Of a DNA stretch of 64,000 nucleotides, positions 28,223 through 37,640 are shown piece by piece. The stretch is from Clostridia bacterium (lineage in GTDB: Bacteria; Bacillota; Clostridia; UMGS1840; HGM11507), in assembly GCA_017554615.1 (NCBI GenBank), contig JAFZHY010000026.1, positions 22,777 through 86,776 on the forward strand, given 5' to 3'. The position numbers and the translations under genes were made by a program. The notes beneath the pieces were generated by a model that searched no databases, was not told where the DNA came from, and saw only the letters and a list, made by a program, of their open reading frames with translations. Positions within the stretch are counted from its first letter, which is position 1. Every line of letters starts with the position of its first letter.

Positions 28223-28852
28223 ATGGGTAAAGTTACTGTTATGGATCATCCTTTGATTATCCACAAAATGTCCCTTTTAAGAGATAAAAAAACTACAAGT
28301 AAAGAATTCAGAGAACTTGTTAAAGAAGTGGCAACTCTTATGTGCTACGAAACCACAAGAGACCTTCCACTTAAAGAAATAGAAATTGAAACACCTATCT
28401 GCACTGCTAAAACTAAGGTTATTTCAGGAAAAGCATTGGCACTTGTTCCAATTCTTCGTGCAGGGCTTGGAATGGTTGACGGTATGCTTACCCTTATCCC
28501 TGCTGCAAAAGTGGGCCATATCGGTTTATACAGAGACCCTGAAACTTTTAAACCTGTTGAATATTACTGCAAACTTCCTAATAACATTGAATTAAGAGAT
28601 GTTATAGTGTTAGACCCTATGCTTGCAACAGGTGGTTCTGCCATAGATGCTATTTCACTTTTAAAAGAAAAAGGATGTTCAAACATTAAGTTTGTATGCT
28701 TATGTGCTGCTCCTGAAGGTATTGATGCTCTGTCAAATGCTCATCCTGATGTTGATATATACTGTGGCGCTGTTGACGAAAAGTTAAACGACCATAAATA
28801 TATAGTTCCCGGTTTAGGGGATGCAGGGGACAGAATATTTGGCACAAAATAG
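28223..28852 (+). CDS. upp: Uracil phosphoribosyltransferase
   Basis: This pyrimidine salvage enzyme makes UMP from uracil and PRPP. It has 209 residues. Motifs include [15 protein letters not shown], the PRPP-binding [14 protein letters not shown] and the C-terminal [19 protein letters not shown] lies 8 nt before the ATG. It is the last gene of the long priA-to-upp block. Its 3' UTR holds a short form of the structured repeat, followed by a strong terminator. Confidence 0.97.
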   Translation: MGKVTVMDHPLIIHKMSLLRDKKTTSKEFRELVKEVATLMCYETTRDLPLKEIEIETPICTAKTKVISGKALALVPILRAGLGMVDGMLTLIPAAKVGHIGLYRDPETFKPVEYYCKLPNNIELRDVIVLDPMLATGGSAIDAISLLKEKGCSNIKFVCLCAAPEGIDALSNAHPDVDIYCGAVDEKLNDHKYIVPGLGDAGDRIFGTK

Positions 28853-28854
28853 CA

Positions 28855-28916
28855 GTAGACGCTAAAAATGTCCGGAACGCAAAAAGTTAATAACTCCAAA
28901 CATTTTATCTATCTAC
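28855..28916 (+). repeat. Short form of the structured 3'-UTR repeat (copy 3, after upp)
   Basis: This 62-bp element starts 2 nt after the upp stop. It carries the left-end motif TCCGGAACGCAAAAAG (28871-28886) 18 nt after the stop. Its right end, CTCCAAACATTTTATC, is close to the ends of the full copies. The termini GTAGA...TCTAC and AAAATGT/ACATTTT pair, so it keeps only the outer stem and lacks the internal arms. Confidence 0.7.
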
Positions 28917-28933
28917 TAAATAAATAAAAATTA

Positions 28934-28976
28934 AAGTCTGTTTAAATAGTTTTTTTAAACAGACTTATTTTTTTAT
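28934..28976 (+). terminator. Terminator of the priA-to-upp transcript
   Basis: A perfect 13-bp stem AAGTCTGTTTAAA (28934-28946)/TTTAAACAGACTT (28954-28966) is followed by ATTTTTTTT. Confidence 0.85.
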
Positions 28977-28990
28977 CAAAATAAATTATA

Positions 28991-29025
28991 CGAAAAAAGG
29001 AACTTCCGTAAAAAACGAAGTTCCC
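28991..29025 (-). terminator. Terminator of rpmB
   Basis: On the minus strand the hairpin GGAACTTCGT/ACGGAAGTTCC is followed by TTTTTTCG, about 30 nt after the rpmB stop. Confidence 0.75.
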
Positions 29026-29052
29026 TGTAAATTCGAACATATTGTTAAAAAA

Positions 29053-29241
29053 CTATATAGCTCTGATAACTTTGTCAGAACGCATACACTTTGTGCAAAC
29101 ATTGATTTTTTTAGTCTGCCCGTTAACTATTGCTCTTATTTTTCTTACGTTTGGCTTCCAGGTTCTGTTGCTTCTTCTGTGAGAGTGAGAAACCTGAATT
29201 CCGAATACAGTGCCTTTACCGCACACTTCACATTTTGCCAT
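29053..29241 (-). CDS. rpmB: 50S ribosomal protein L28 (zinc-binding form)
   Basis: L28 is a large-subunit ribosomal protein, here 62 residues. It begins MAKCEVCGKGTVFGIQVSHS and ends with CTKCMRSDKVIRAI, so both CxxC pairs of the zinc-ribbon form are present. The start at 29241 is set by AGGAGGTG 7 nt upstream; a longer reading frame to 29304 is promoter and leader. The gene is monocistronic. Confidence 0.96.
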   Translation of the reverse strand: MAKCEVCGKGTVFGIQVSHSHRRSNRTWKPNVRKIRAIVNGQTKKINVCTKCMRSDKVIRAI

Positions 29242-29307
29242 CGAAATACACCTCCTAATAACAAAAATTATATAATATAATTTTCTTTCTTCATTTGAAT
29301 ACATTTT

Positions 29308-29336
29308 ATTCTAACAAATATTTTTTAAAAAATCAA
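29308..29336 (-). promoter_or_regulatory. Promoter for rpmB
   Basis: On the minus strand TTGATT, 17 nt and TAGAAT lie about 65 nt before the start codon. Confidence 0.6.
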
Positions 29337-29416
29337 GTCTTTTTTTTATTTTTTTAGCATTTTATTTTCAAAACCTTAAATTAAGACATATAATGTTATA
29401 AAAGGGAGTGAAAATT

Positions 29417-30130
29417 ATGAATTCCTATAAAATAAGGCGATACAAACAAACTGTCAGAGAGTCAATATCCAGAATTCACTTTTTTAAATGGATATCAATA
29501 ACTGTTATAATCTTTTTATGCTTCTTTTTTATAAATATATATAACAATTCCTTTAAACCGCAGATAGCAAATCTTGCCGAATCAAAAGCAAATTACATAC
29601 TTAATAATGCTGTTAACGAGGGTGTTAAAGAGGTTATAATGGCAAAAGAGATTACATATAACGAACTTGTATCTGTTATAAAAGATGACAGCGGAAAAAT
29701 ATCAGGAATAACTACAAATCTCGTAGCAGCAAACAGGCTAAAGTCAGATTTTACCATAAAAATAAACGAAAAAATAAACAGTCTTGAAGAAACCGAAATT
29801 TCTATTCCCTTAGGAAACCTTACAAAAATTAATACTCTCTCAGGCTTTGGCCCTAAACTTAAGATTAAACTTCTTCCGTCAGGGAAACTTTCCGTTAACT
29901 TTAAAAATGAGTTTAAAGAGGCTGGAATTAACCAGACAAGGCACGAAATATATTTAGAGGCAGTATCTTCAGCCTCCTTTTATTTGCCGACAGGAATTTA
30001 TTCGGTTGCAGAAATTGTTTCAAAAATTCCCCTTTGCGAAAGCATAATTGTTGGAATTGTACCTGAAAGCCTTACAAGGCTCGAAACAAGGGATGAAACT
30101 TTAAGAGACGATATTTTAAATATATACTAA
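29417..30130 (+). CDS. yunB: Sporulation protein YunB
   Basis: This 237-residue membrane protein has a basic N-terminus, one membrane segment at about residues 22-45 and an extracytoplasmic domain. Typical YunB stretches are visible: ITYNELVSVIKDDSGKI, ISIPLGNLT and GFGPKLKIKLLPSG. In Bacillus, yunB is a sigma-E gene needed for efficient sporulation. Upstream, CATATAAT (29387-29394) resembles a sigma-E -10 box, but I see no good -35. The ATG at 29417 is preceded by GGGAG; an upstream GTG at 29408 is less likely. Confidence 0.88.
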   Translation: MNSYKIRRYKQTVRESISRIHFFKWISITVIIFLCFFFINIYNNSFKPQIANLAESKANYILNNAVNEGVKEVIMAKEITYNELVSVIKDDSGKISGITTNLVAANRLKSDFTIKINEKINSLEETEISIPLGNLTKINTLSGFGPKLKIKLLPSGKLSVNFKNEFKEAGINQTRHEIYLEAVSSASFYLPTGIYSVAEIVSKIPLCESIIVGIVPESLTRLETRDETLRDDILNIY

Positions 30131-30136
30131 AATATT

Positions 30137-30170
30137 AAAAAACGACTGGCAAGTTGCCAGTCGTTTTCTT
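30137..30170. terminator. Bidirectional terminator between yunB and the nucleotidyltransferase
   Basis: The perfect stem AACGACTGGCAA/TTGCCAGTCGTT with a 1-nt centre lies between flanking A and T tracts, between convergent genes. Confidence 0.85.
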
Positions 30171-30181
30171 AAATTAAATTA

Positions 30182-31036
30182 TTATTTTAAGCCTGGATAT
30201 AAACCTTGTTCGTCAAATTTTCTAAATGCTTCTTTAACTATGTCAGAGTCTTCTTTATAAGTAACACCATACCATCTGTCACTTGCAGGAAGCACTTTAA
30301 CTTTAGCGCCTTCATTATGAATAAGATAGTCAATAAATTTAGGAATAAAGAATTCGCCTTTCATAGGGTCATCATTAGTTTTTAGAAAATCTACAAAACC
30401 TGCTTCTAATTTATCAAAGAAATCAGGAAGAAGTCCCCACATATTCATTGAAACAAGTGTATCAAGAGGAATACCGCTGTTTTTATCAATACTTGTCATT
30501 TCAACGATTTCGTCTAAATATCCGTCTTTAGTTTTGCACACACCTCTTGCAACGGTACCGTTGTCAGAAATTGTGTTTCCAAGAAGATATCCAGCCATAC
30601 ACATTTCGTTGTTATGAAGAATATAATCGTGAATAAGTTTATATGCTGATTTTCCGTAATAGTCGTCTGCATTAACTATTGCAAAAGGAGTTTTAACAAT
30701 ATCCTTTGCAGTTAAAACTGCATGACCTGTACCCCATGGTTTAACTCTGCCTTCAGGAAGAGTAAAGCCTTTTGGTAAATCGTCAAGTTCCTGGAAAGTA
30801 TAGTTAACATCTACAATACCTTCATATTTTTTACCAACAAGTTCTCTGAAATCTTTTTCTATTGATTTCTTGATTACAAAAACTATTTTATTAAATCCTG
30901 CTTCAATAGCATCATAAACAGAATAGTCAAGTATAACTTCTCCATGTGGGCCTAAAGGCTCCATCTGTTTAAGACCGCCAAATCTGCTGCCCATTCCAGC
31001 AGCCATAACTACTAATGCACTATTTTTTGTATCCAT
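30182..31036 (-). CDS. Sugar-phosphate nucleotidyltransferase
   Basis: This 284-residue nucleotidyl transferase has the N-terminal signature [20 protein letters not shown] and a metal-binding VNADDYYG. It would make an NDP-sugar from a sugar-1-phosphate. The RFGGLKQ form differs from classical GalU, so the sugar is uncertain. It overlaps the end of galE by 17 nt, which suggests that it supplies or uses UDP-hexoses in cell-surface polysaccharide synthesis. Confidence 0.82.
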   Translation of the reverse strand: MDTKNSALVVMAAGMGSRFGGLKQMEPLGPHGEVILDYSVYDAIEAGFNKIVFVIKKSIEKDFRELVGKKYEGIVDVNYTFQELDDLPKGFTLPEGRVKPWGTGHAVLTAKDIVKTPFAIVNADDYYGKSAYKLIHDYILHNNEMCMAGYLLGNTISDNGTVARGVCKTKDGYLDEIVEMTSIDKNSGIPLDTLVSMNMWGLLPDFFDKLEAGFVDFLKTNDDPMKGEFFIPKFIDYLIHNEGAKVKVLPASDRWYGVTYKEDSDIVKEAFRKFDEQGLYPGLK

Positions 31037-32033
31037 TTCTGTTTCCTTCCTGCCATCTCCAAGTATCGCGGCACATATCTTCTAAGTTTTTAACTGCTTT
31101 AAAGCCAAGTTCTCTGTAGGCTTTTTCAGGGTCAGCAAAACATTCTGCAATATCGCCTGGTCTTCTTGGGGCAATTTTATAATTTATTTCTTTTCCGCTT
31201 GCCTTTGCAAACGCTTTAACCATATCAAGTACACTGTAACCGTTACCTGTGCCAAGATTATAAGTAACTACACCTGATTTATTTAAAACCTTGTTAAGCG
31301 CTTTTAAGTGCCCGTCTGATAAGTCCATAACATGGATATAGTCTCTTACGCCTGTACCGTCATGTGTAGGATAGTCATCGCCAAATACTGATAAACATTC
31401 TAACTTTCCAACTGCAACCTGAGAAATATACGGAATAAGGTTATTAGGAATACCGTTAGGGTCTTCCCCAATTAGTCCGCTCTCATGTGCGCCGACAGGG
31501 TTAAAGTATCTTAAAATAGCAATATCCCATTCGTTATCAGATACATATAAATCTCTTAAAATATCTTCAATAAATAATTTTGTTCTTCCATATGGGTTTG
31601 TACAAGAAAGAGGGAAATCTTCCTTGATAGGCACTGTGTGAGGGTCTCCGTAAACTGTTGCAGAAGAAGAAAATACCATCTTCTTAACATTGTGTTTTCC
31701 CATAATTTCTAAAAGTTTTAGAGTTCCTGAGATATTGTTTTCATAATATTTTAAAGGAATAGACACACTTTCGCCAACAGCCTTTAATCCTGCAAAGTGA
31801 ATAACTGCATCTATTTTATTTTCTTCAAATACTTTTTCTACTCCTTCATAATCAAGAAGGTCTGTTTTGTAGAATTTAAAATCTTTACCTGTTATTTTTT
31901 TAACACGGTTTAATGATTCTTCACAGCTGTTAGACAAATTGTCTAAAACAACTATATCATATCCTGCTTCCAAAAGCAATACTGATGTATGAGAGCCGAT
32001 ATATCCTGCTCCCCCTGTTACTAAAATGTTCAT
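31020..32033 (-). CDS. galE: UDP-glucose 4-epimerase
   Basis: This enzyme interconverts UDP-glucose and UDP-galactose using tightly bound NAD. It has 337 residues. The Rossmann motif [11 protein letters not shown] is at the N-terminus. SSSATVYG and YGRTK carry the catalytic serine/threonine, tyrosine and lysine. It lies between pspC-like and nucleotidyltransferase genes on the same strand, with small gaps or overlaps. Confidence 0.96.
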   Translation of the reverse strand: MNILVTGGAGYIGSHTSVLLLEAGYDIVVLDNLSNSCEESLNRVKKITGKDFKFYKTDLLDYEGVEKVFEENKIDAVIHFAGLKAVGESVSIPLKYYENNISGTLKLLEIMGKHNVKKMVFSSSATVYGDPHTVPIKEDFPLSCTNPYGRTKLFIEDILRDLYVSDNEWDIAILRYFNPVGAHESGLIGEDPNGIPNNLIPYISQVAVGKLECLSVFGDDYPTHDGTGVRDYIHVMDLSDGHLKALNKVLNKSGVVTYNLGTGNGYSVLDMVKAFAKASGKEINYKIAPRRPGDIAECFADPEKAYRELGFKAVKNLEDMCRDTWRWQEGNRNGYKK

Positions 32034-32066
32034 AAAATCATCCTTTCTAAAAATTTATAATTTATA

Positions 32067-32255
32067 CTAATCAATAGGCTGAGGCATAACAATAGCAGCA
32101 ATAATATATGCTATTATTCCTGAACCACCAAGAAGTGTAAATACAACCCATGCAAGACGCACTAAAGTAGAGTCAATTTCAAAATACTCAGAAACCCCAC
32201 CGCATACTCCGCAAATTTTCTTATCTGTTTTTGATTTAAATAATTTTTTCCTCAT
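32067..32255 (-). CDS. PspC domain membrane protein
   Basis: This 62-residue protein is a single PspC domain: [17 protein letters not shown] is followed by one hydrophobic segment and ending in VMPQP. PspC proteins act in envelope stress or as small membrane regulators; the role here is unknown. It has its own strong promoter, and galE starts 33 nt after its stop, so it may lead the galE transcript. Confidence 0.9.
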   Translation of the reverse strand: MRKKLFKSKTDKKICGVCGGVSEYFEIDSTLVRLAWVVFTLLGGSGIIAYIIAAIVMPQPID

Positions 32256-32295
32256 ATATTTTCCCCTTTCTATTGTGCCTTACTTTGTTAAATTC

Positions 32296-32324
32296 ATTAT
32301 AACACTAATTTATATTTTTTTCAA
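32296..32324 (-). promoter_or_regulatory. Promoter for pspC-galE-nucleotidyltransferase
   Basis: On the minus strand TTGAAA, 17 nt and a perfect TATAAT lie directly after the trkH stop codon. Confidence 0.7.
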
Positions 32325-32332
32325 ATAAAGTT

Positions 32333-33769
32333 TTATTTTTTCCATGTGTATTTTGAAAATAGTATAAGCATTGGGAAAATTTCAAGTCTTCCTGCTAACA
32401 TATCAAATATTAAAACGAGTAATGAAAAATTACTGTAGTCTGAGTAATTTCCTGCAGGGCCAACAATATTTAAGCCTGGACCTATATTATTTAAGGTTGC
32501 CAGAACTGCTGTGGCATTTGTTGTAAAGTCTAAATTATCTATACTTATTAAGATAAGTGAAATTAAAAATATACTGATATAGGAAACCATAAATACATTA
32601 ACTGCTCTTACAGTTTCGTGGTTTATTGGTCTTCCGTTTAGCATTGATTTATGAGTGCTTTTAGGATGTGCGCAAACTTTAATTTCTTTTACTACCGATT
32701 TTAGAAGAATCAGTATTCTTGATACCTTAACTCCACCACCCGTACTTCCTGCACAAGCACCTGCAAACATTAAAAATATTAGAATCATTTTTGAAAATTC
32801 AGGCCATACATTATAGTCGACAGTGGAATACCCTGTGGTTGTAATAAGTGAGCCTACCTGAAATGATATATGCCTTAGCGCATCAAAAATATTATCAAAA
32901 AGATTATAACAGTTAAGTGTAATTAAAATAATTGATGCTAAAATTATTCCTATATACGCTCTTACCTCGTCTGACCTTATAGCAGCCTTAAATTTCCTCA
33001 TTATAAGAAAATAGTAAACAGTAAAATCAATACCGAATAAAATCATAAATATTGTTATTATCCATTGAACCTGAGGCGAGTAGGATGCAATACTTGAGTT
33101 TAAGATTCCAAACCCACCTGTACCTGCAGTACCGAATGTTAAAGTCAATGCTTCAAATAAATTAAGCCCGAAAATTAAAAGCAAGATGGCTTCAATAACC
33201 GTCATTGCAATATATATTAAATAAAGAATTGTTGTACTGCTTTTTACTCTCGGCACAAGTTTACTTACAGACGGGCCTGTGCTTTCTGCTTTAAGTAAAT
33301 GAAGATTGCTTCCGCCAGATAAAGGCAACACTGCAACCAAAAGCACAAGAACCCCCATACCACCTATCCAGTGAGAGAAACTTCGCCAGAAGAGAATACA
33401 TTTAGGAAGTGATTCCACTTCTTTTAAAACTGATGCTCCTGTGGTGGTAAAACCTGATACTATTTCAAAAAGTGCAGGGATAAAACCTTTTATTGCACCT
33501 GAAAGTATAAAAGGAAGACTTCCTATTATACTCATCACTATCCAGCTTAAACTTACTATAACAAAGCCTTCTTTTGCAAAAATATTTTTCCTGTCAGGTT
33601 TTTTGAAAGTAAGTATCACAGAAAGGATAACACATATTACGGTACAAATTAAGAAAGTGTACCATTCATTTTCAAGATATATTATACCGCAAATCAAAGG
33701 GCAGAGCATAGCAAGTCCCTCTAAGCCTATGACCATACCCAAAGTGTAAAAAATTGTTTTATAATTCAT
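32333..33769 (-). CDS. trkH: Potassium uptake protein TrkH
   Basis: This is the membrane subunit of a Trk/Ktr K+ uptake system, of 478 residues with about ten hydrophobic segments and four pore loops. Selectivity-filter-like stretches are visible: SGFTTTGASVL, FGTAGTGGFG, LITTTGYSTVDY and LNNIGPGLN. The cytosolic regulator TrkA is encoded directly upstream, 53 nt before it. AAGGGGAG precedes the ATG. It is the last gene of the long minus-strand block. Confidence 0.95.
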   Translation of the reverse strand: MNYKTIFYTLGMVIGLEGLAMLCPLICGIIYLENEWYTFLICTVICVILSVILTFKKPDRKNIFAKEGFVIVSLSWIVMSIIGSLPFILSGAIKGFIPALFEIVSGFTTTGASVLKEVESLPKCILFWRSFSHWIGGMGVLVLLVAVLPLSGGSNLHLLKAESTGPSVSKLVPRVKSSTTILYLIYIAMTVIEAILLLIFGLNLFEALTLTFGTAGTGGFGILNSSIASYSPQVQWIITIFMILFGIDFTVYYFLIMRKFKAAIRSDEVRAYIGIILASIILITLNCYNLFDNIFDALRHISFQVGSLITTTGYSTVDYNVWPEFSKMILIFLMFAGACAGSTGGGVKVSRILILLKSVVKEIKVCAHPKSTHKSMLNGRPINHETVRAVNVFMVSYISIFLISLILISIDNLDFTTNATAVLATLNNIGPGLNIVGPAGNYSDYSNFSLLVLIFDMLAGRLEIFPMLILFSKYTWKK

Positions 33770-33822
33770 ATAAACTCCCCTTAAGAGCCTTGTTTTAAAT
33801 TGGTTAGTGCTGTACTACTGCA

Positions 33823-35187
33823 CTACTCTAAATTCAAAATATCTCCGATATCCTGAAAACCCTTGTGTATTGTAACAATAACTACCGTATCTTTAGGTTT
33901 TATAACATCATAACCTCTTGGATGGATAATTGTTCCGTTACGGTTGATACATGCAATAAGAGTATTGTTCTTTAACTTTAATTTTTCAATAGGTATATTA
34001 CATATTGAGAAATTCTCATTTATATTAAATTCGAGTGCTTCTGCTTTACCGTCTAAGATATAATGAAGAGTTTCTATATTATTTCCAAAAGTATTTTTCT
34101 TTGCTCTTACAAATCTTAAAATATATTCTGCAGTTATTTCTTTTGGATATATAATTGTGTCAAGGTCCATATTATCTATAACTTTATCATAGGCAATACG
34201 GTTTATTTTTGTAACTATTTTTCCCTTAGTCAGTGTTTTTGCATATAGGGAAAGCATTATGTTTTCTTCGTCAATATTAGTAAGAGTTACTACCGATTCT
34301 GCTCTTTCAATGCCTTCTTCAATAAGCACCTTATTATCAGTTGCATCTGCACAGATAATTGTCGCTTTTGGAAGATTTTGTGCAAGATATTCGCATCTTT
34401 CAGGGCTTTTATCGATTATTTTAACATCTATCCCTGTTCTAAGTAAAAGCCTTGCAAGGTAAAAAGCAGTTGCCCCTCCGCCTATAATCATGGCATCTTT
34501 AACCTTGTTTGTTCTAATTCCTATTTTCTTAAAGAAAGGAGTTGCCTTTGTAGGCGCTGCAACTATGCTTACAAGGTCTTTTTCTTTAATTACAAAATCA
34601 CCCGCAGGGATAAACGCTTCGTCTCCTCTTTCAATACCGCATACTAATATATCACAATTAAGTTTATTTACAATATCCGAAACTTTCATATCATTTAATA
34701 TTGAATTTTCGGGAACTTTAAATTTTAATATTTCTACTCTGCCTTCTGCAAATGTGTCTATCTGAATTGCAGACGGAAATCTTAACGCTCTTGCAATTTC
34801 ACTTGCGGCTGTATATTCAGGGTTAACTATCATTGTAAGACCCAAGTCTTCTTTTATAAGTTCTATTGATTTTCTGTACTGAGGCTGTCTTACTCTTGCG
34901 ATAGTCTGGCAGTTACCTTTCTTTTTGGCAAGAAGACAGGTCATAAGATTTATTTCATCCGAGCCTGTTACAGCAATTAAAATATCTGCATCTTCTACTC
35001 CCGCTTCAATCAAAGTGTCAAGGTCTACACCACTGCCCACAACTCCCATAGCATCATATTCACTTATCACATCGGGAAGACTCTCTGCCGATGTGTCTAC
35101 CACTGTAATATCATGCTCTTTTTCATTGCTTAATTTTTCAAGCAGTTTCTGCCCTACTTTTCCACAACCTGCAATAATGATTTTCAT
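33823..35187 (-). CDS. trkA: Trk system potassium uptake regulator TrkA
   Basis: TrkA is the cytosolic NAD(H)/nucleotide-binding gating subunit of the Trk channel. It has 454 residues, arranged as two RCK repeats: IIAGCGKVGQKLLEKL at the N-terminus and IIGGGATAFYLARLL near residue 230. Each is followed by an RCK_C domain. The two-repeat form matches TrkA rather than the single-repeat KtrA. It pairs with trkH just downstream. Confidence 0.95.
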   Translation of the reverse strand: MKIIIAGCGKVGQKLLEKLSNEKEHDITVVDTSAESLPDVISEYDAMGVVGSGVDLDTLIEAGVEDADILIAVTGSDEINLMTCLLAKKKGNCQTIARVRQPQYRKSIELIKEDLGLTMIVNPEYTAASEIARALRFPSAIQIDTFAEGRVEILKFKVPENSILNDMKVSDIVNKLNCDILVCGIERGDEAFIPAGDFVIKEKDLVSIVAAPTKATPFFKKIGIRTNKVKDAMIIGGGATAFYLARLLLRTGIDVKIIDKSPERCEYLAQNLPKATIICADATDNKVLIEEGIERAESVVTLTNIDEENIMLSLYAKTLTKGKIVTKINRIAYDKVIDNMDLDTIIYPKEITAEYILRFVRAKKNTFGNNIETLHYILDGKAEALEFNINENFSICNIPIEKLKLKNNTLIACINRNGTIIHPRGYDVIKPKDTVVIVTIHKGFQDIGDILNLE

Positions 35188-35212
35188 TATACTAACTCCT
35201 TTTTAAAGGTTT

Positions 35213-37615
35213 CTACTGATTATTAAATTCCATTTCGTAAAATTGTTCTTTAGTGATTAAAATCTGGCGGGGCTTACTGCCTTCAGACGGGCCTACAATA
35301 CCCCTTTCTTCCATCTGGTCGACTATTCTTGCCGCTCTGGAATAACCAAGTTTTAACTTTCTTTGAAGAAGAGAAACAGATGCCTGATTATTATCAAGTA
35401 TTACTTCAATCGCCTGAGGAAGCATTTCGTCTGCATCAAGTGCATTTTCCTCTTTTGATTTAACATCACCCTCAAAGGTCTGCTCTTTTTCTAAATGTTC
35501 TAAAATATCTTCGTTATATATAACTTCCGAGTTGGCTTTAACAACATTTACAACTCTTTCAACCTCTTTGTCCACGATTAAAGAGCCCTGAACACGCATA
35601 GGCTTAGATTCGCCTGATGGGTAATAAAGCATATCCCCTTTTCCTAAAAGTTTTTCAGCGCCACCCATATCAAGAATAGTTCTTGAGTCTATCTGGCTGG
35701 TTACTGCAAAAGCAATTCTTGATGGAACATTCGCTTTAATAAGCCCTGTAATAACATTAACCGACGGTCTTTGAGTTGCAATAACAAGGTGCATACCTGC
35801 TGCCCTTGCAAGTTGGGCAATACGACAGATATATGATTCAACCTCTTTTGATGCTACCATCATTAAATCTGCAAGTTCGTCAATTATTATAACTATTTTT
35901 GGTAATTTTCCTTCTTCGTCGCCATTTTCTTCGCAAAGGTTATTATATCCCTCAATATTTCTTACTCCTGCTTGAGCAAACAGTTTATATCTGTTTTCCA
36001 TTTCCATAACTGCCCAGTTTAGCGCACCTGCTGCTTTTTTAGGGTCGGTTACAACAGGTATTAAAAGATGAGGAATTCCGTTATAAATTCCAAGTTCAAC
36101 TACCTTAGGGTCAATCATAATAAGTTTAACCTCATTAGGTGTGGCTTTATAAAGAATAGATGTTATAAGAGTATTTATACATACACTCTTTCCTGAACCT
36201 GTTGCACCTGCTATTAAAACATGGGGCATTTTTGCAAGGTCGCCTATTATAGGGTTACCTGTAATATCCATACCAACAGTAAACGCAATGTTCGATTTAT
36301 GGTTTTTAAATTGCTCACTTGTTATAATATCTTTTATAAATACAGGGGTTGTTTTATCATTTGGAATTTCAATACCTACAACGGTTTTTCCAGGAATAGG
36401 AGAAATTCTGATGCTTGTTGCTGCAAGATTCATTTTTATATCGTCCTGAAGACTCTGAATTTTGGAAATTCTTACCCCTGATTTAGGCTGAAGTTCAAAT
36501 CTTGTGATAGACGGACCTTTTTCGATATTTACAACCTCTGCGTCTACGCCGAAACTTTCCAATATATTTTCAAGTTTAATGGCTTTTTCTTTAAGGTCGC
36601 CTACTCCGCCTGTTCTTACTGCTTTATTATCTTCCAAAAGTTCAACAGACGGGAATTTATATTCTATTTTTCTGTTTATAGTTTTTTTCGCAGGAGTTTC
36701 TCCGTCATTTTCTATTATATTTTTCTCCCCTGATAAGATATTGTCAAGGTTTTCTTTTTCGTTTAAAAGTTCCTGTTCAAGTTGAGTTCTCTCTATTAAA
36801 ATAATATTATCTTCTATATCAAGAGTTTCTTTTTCCTCTTCATAAGAGGATAAAATCTCGTCAAACCTGTCAGGGCTTTTTTCAGTTTCAGGCTCATCAT
36901 CATAAACAAGAGCGCCGCTTAGTTCTTCTAAGTCTTTAGGCTTTATATTTTCCTTAGGCTCAACTTCCTTTTTCTTTATTTCTTTATCCTTAAACTTAAC
37001 CTGTAAATCTTTTTCTTTTTGTTTCAGATGCTCTGAAATTTTATTTAGAATAAGAGCATATAAAACTGATACCTGATCATAAAAGAATACAATTATAAGA
37101 AATATAAGAAGTGCAACGGATAAAATAGTTGCTCCTACCGAGTTCATCATACTTTTTAAAGGCTCGGAAATAAAACTGCCTATAACCCCTCCGCCAATGC
37201 CTTTTGTACCGTTTTTATAAAATTCTTCTATAAGAAATTTTTCGCTTTTTGGAAGTATTGAAGAAAGCAGGGTGCTTACATTAAGCACAATAAGTGAAAG
37301 AAGGTAAAGTTTGGTATACCCCTCTTTTTTCTTCTTTTTTATAAAATAATAGAAAAATGCATATACAAAAATGAATGGAAGAAGATATGAAACCCCTCCG
37401 AACAGACCTAAAAATATATTTTTTAAGCCTGAACCAAACCCTCCTAAAAGGTTGGAATAAAAACTTAAAAAGGAAAATATCGTAAAAATAACATACAAAA
37501 CTATAAAGCCGATAATTTTTAACGCCTTATTTTTCCCATTTGATTTTTTTCTCCTGTTAGACGAAGTTTTTGATTTTGTATTAACTTTCTTTGCCGACTT
37601 CTTTTTCTTGTTCAT
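35213..37615 (-). CDS. ftsK: DNA translocase FtsK/SpoIIIE
   Basis: This hexameric DNA pump clears chromosomes from the division or sporulation septum. It has 800 residues. A Lys-rich start precedes four to five membrane segments (about 30-190). An acidic linker follows, then the motor domain with Walker A IAGATGSGKSVCINTLI and the IIDELADLMM Walker B. The C-terminal gamma winged-helix domain (ASVSLLQRKLKLGYSRAARI) reads DNA polarity. Only one such gene is visible, so it may serve both division and sporulation. Confidence 0.96.
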   Translation of the reverse strand: MNKKKKSAKKVNTKSKTSSNRRKKSNGKNKALKIIGFIVLYVIFTIFSFLSFYSNLLGGFGSGLKNIFLGLFGGVSYLLPFIFVYAFFYYFIKKKKKEGYTKLYLLSLIVLNVSTLLSSILPKSEKFLIEEFYKNGTKGIGGGVIGSFISEPLKSMMNSVGATILSVALLIFLIIVFFYDQVSVLYALILNKISEHLKQKEKDLQVKFKDKEIKKKEVEPKENIKPKDLEELSGALVYDDEPETEKSPDRFDEILSSYEEEKETLDIEDNIILIERTQLEQELLNEKENLDNILSGEKNIIENDGETPAKKTINRKIEYKFPSVELLEDNKAVRTGGVGDLKEKAIKLENILESFGVDAEVVNIEKGPSITRFELQPKSGVRISKIQSLQDDIKMNLAATSIRISPIPGKTVVGIEIPNDKTTPVFIKDIITSEQFKNHKSNIAFTVGMDITGNPIIGDLAKMPHVLIAGATGSGKSVCINTLITSILYKATPNEVKLIMIDPKVVELGIYNGIPHLLIPVVTDPKKAAGALNWAVMEMENRYKLFAQAGVRNIEGYNNLCEENGDEEGKLPKIVIIIDELADLMMVASKEVESYICRIAQLARAAGMHLVIATQRPSVNVITGLIKANVPSRIAFAVTSQIDSRTILDMGGAEKLLGKGDMLYYPSGESKPMRVQGSLIVDKEVERVVNVVKANSEVIYNEDILEHLEKEQTFEGDVKSKEENALDADEMLPQAIEVILDNNQASVSLLQRKLKLGYSRAARIVDQMEERGIVGPSEGSKPRQILITKEQFYEMEFNNQ

Positions 37616-37640
37616 TACATTTACCTCTTATGTATAAATA

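Noticed and set aside
33812..33825. 14-base match (TAGTGCAGTAGTAC) between the trkA-trkH gap and 63860-63873
   Set aside because: In a 64-kb window several chance 14-base matches on either strand are expected, and nothing else is shared around them.
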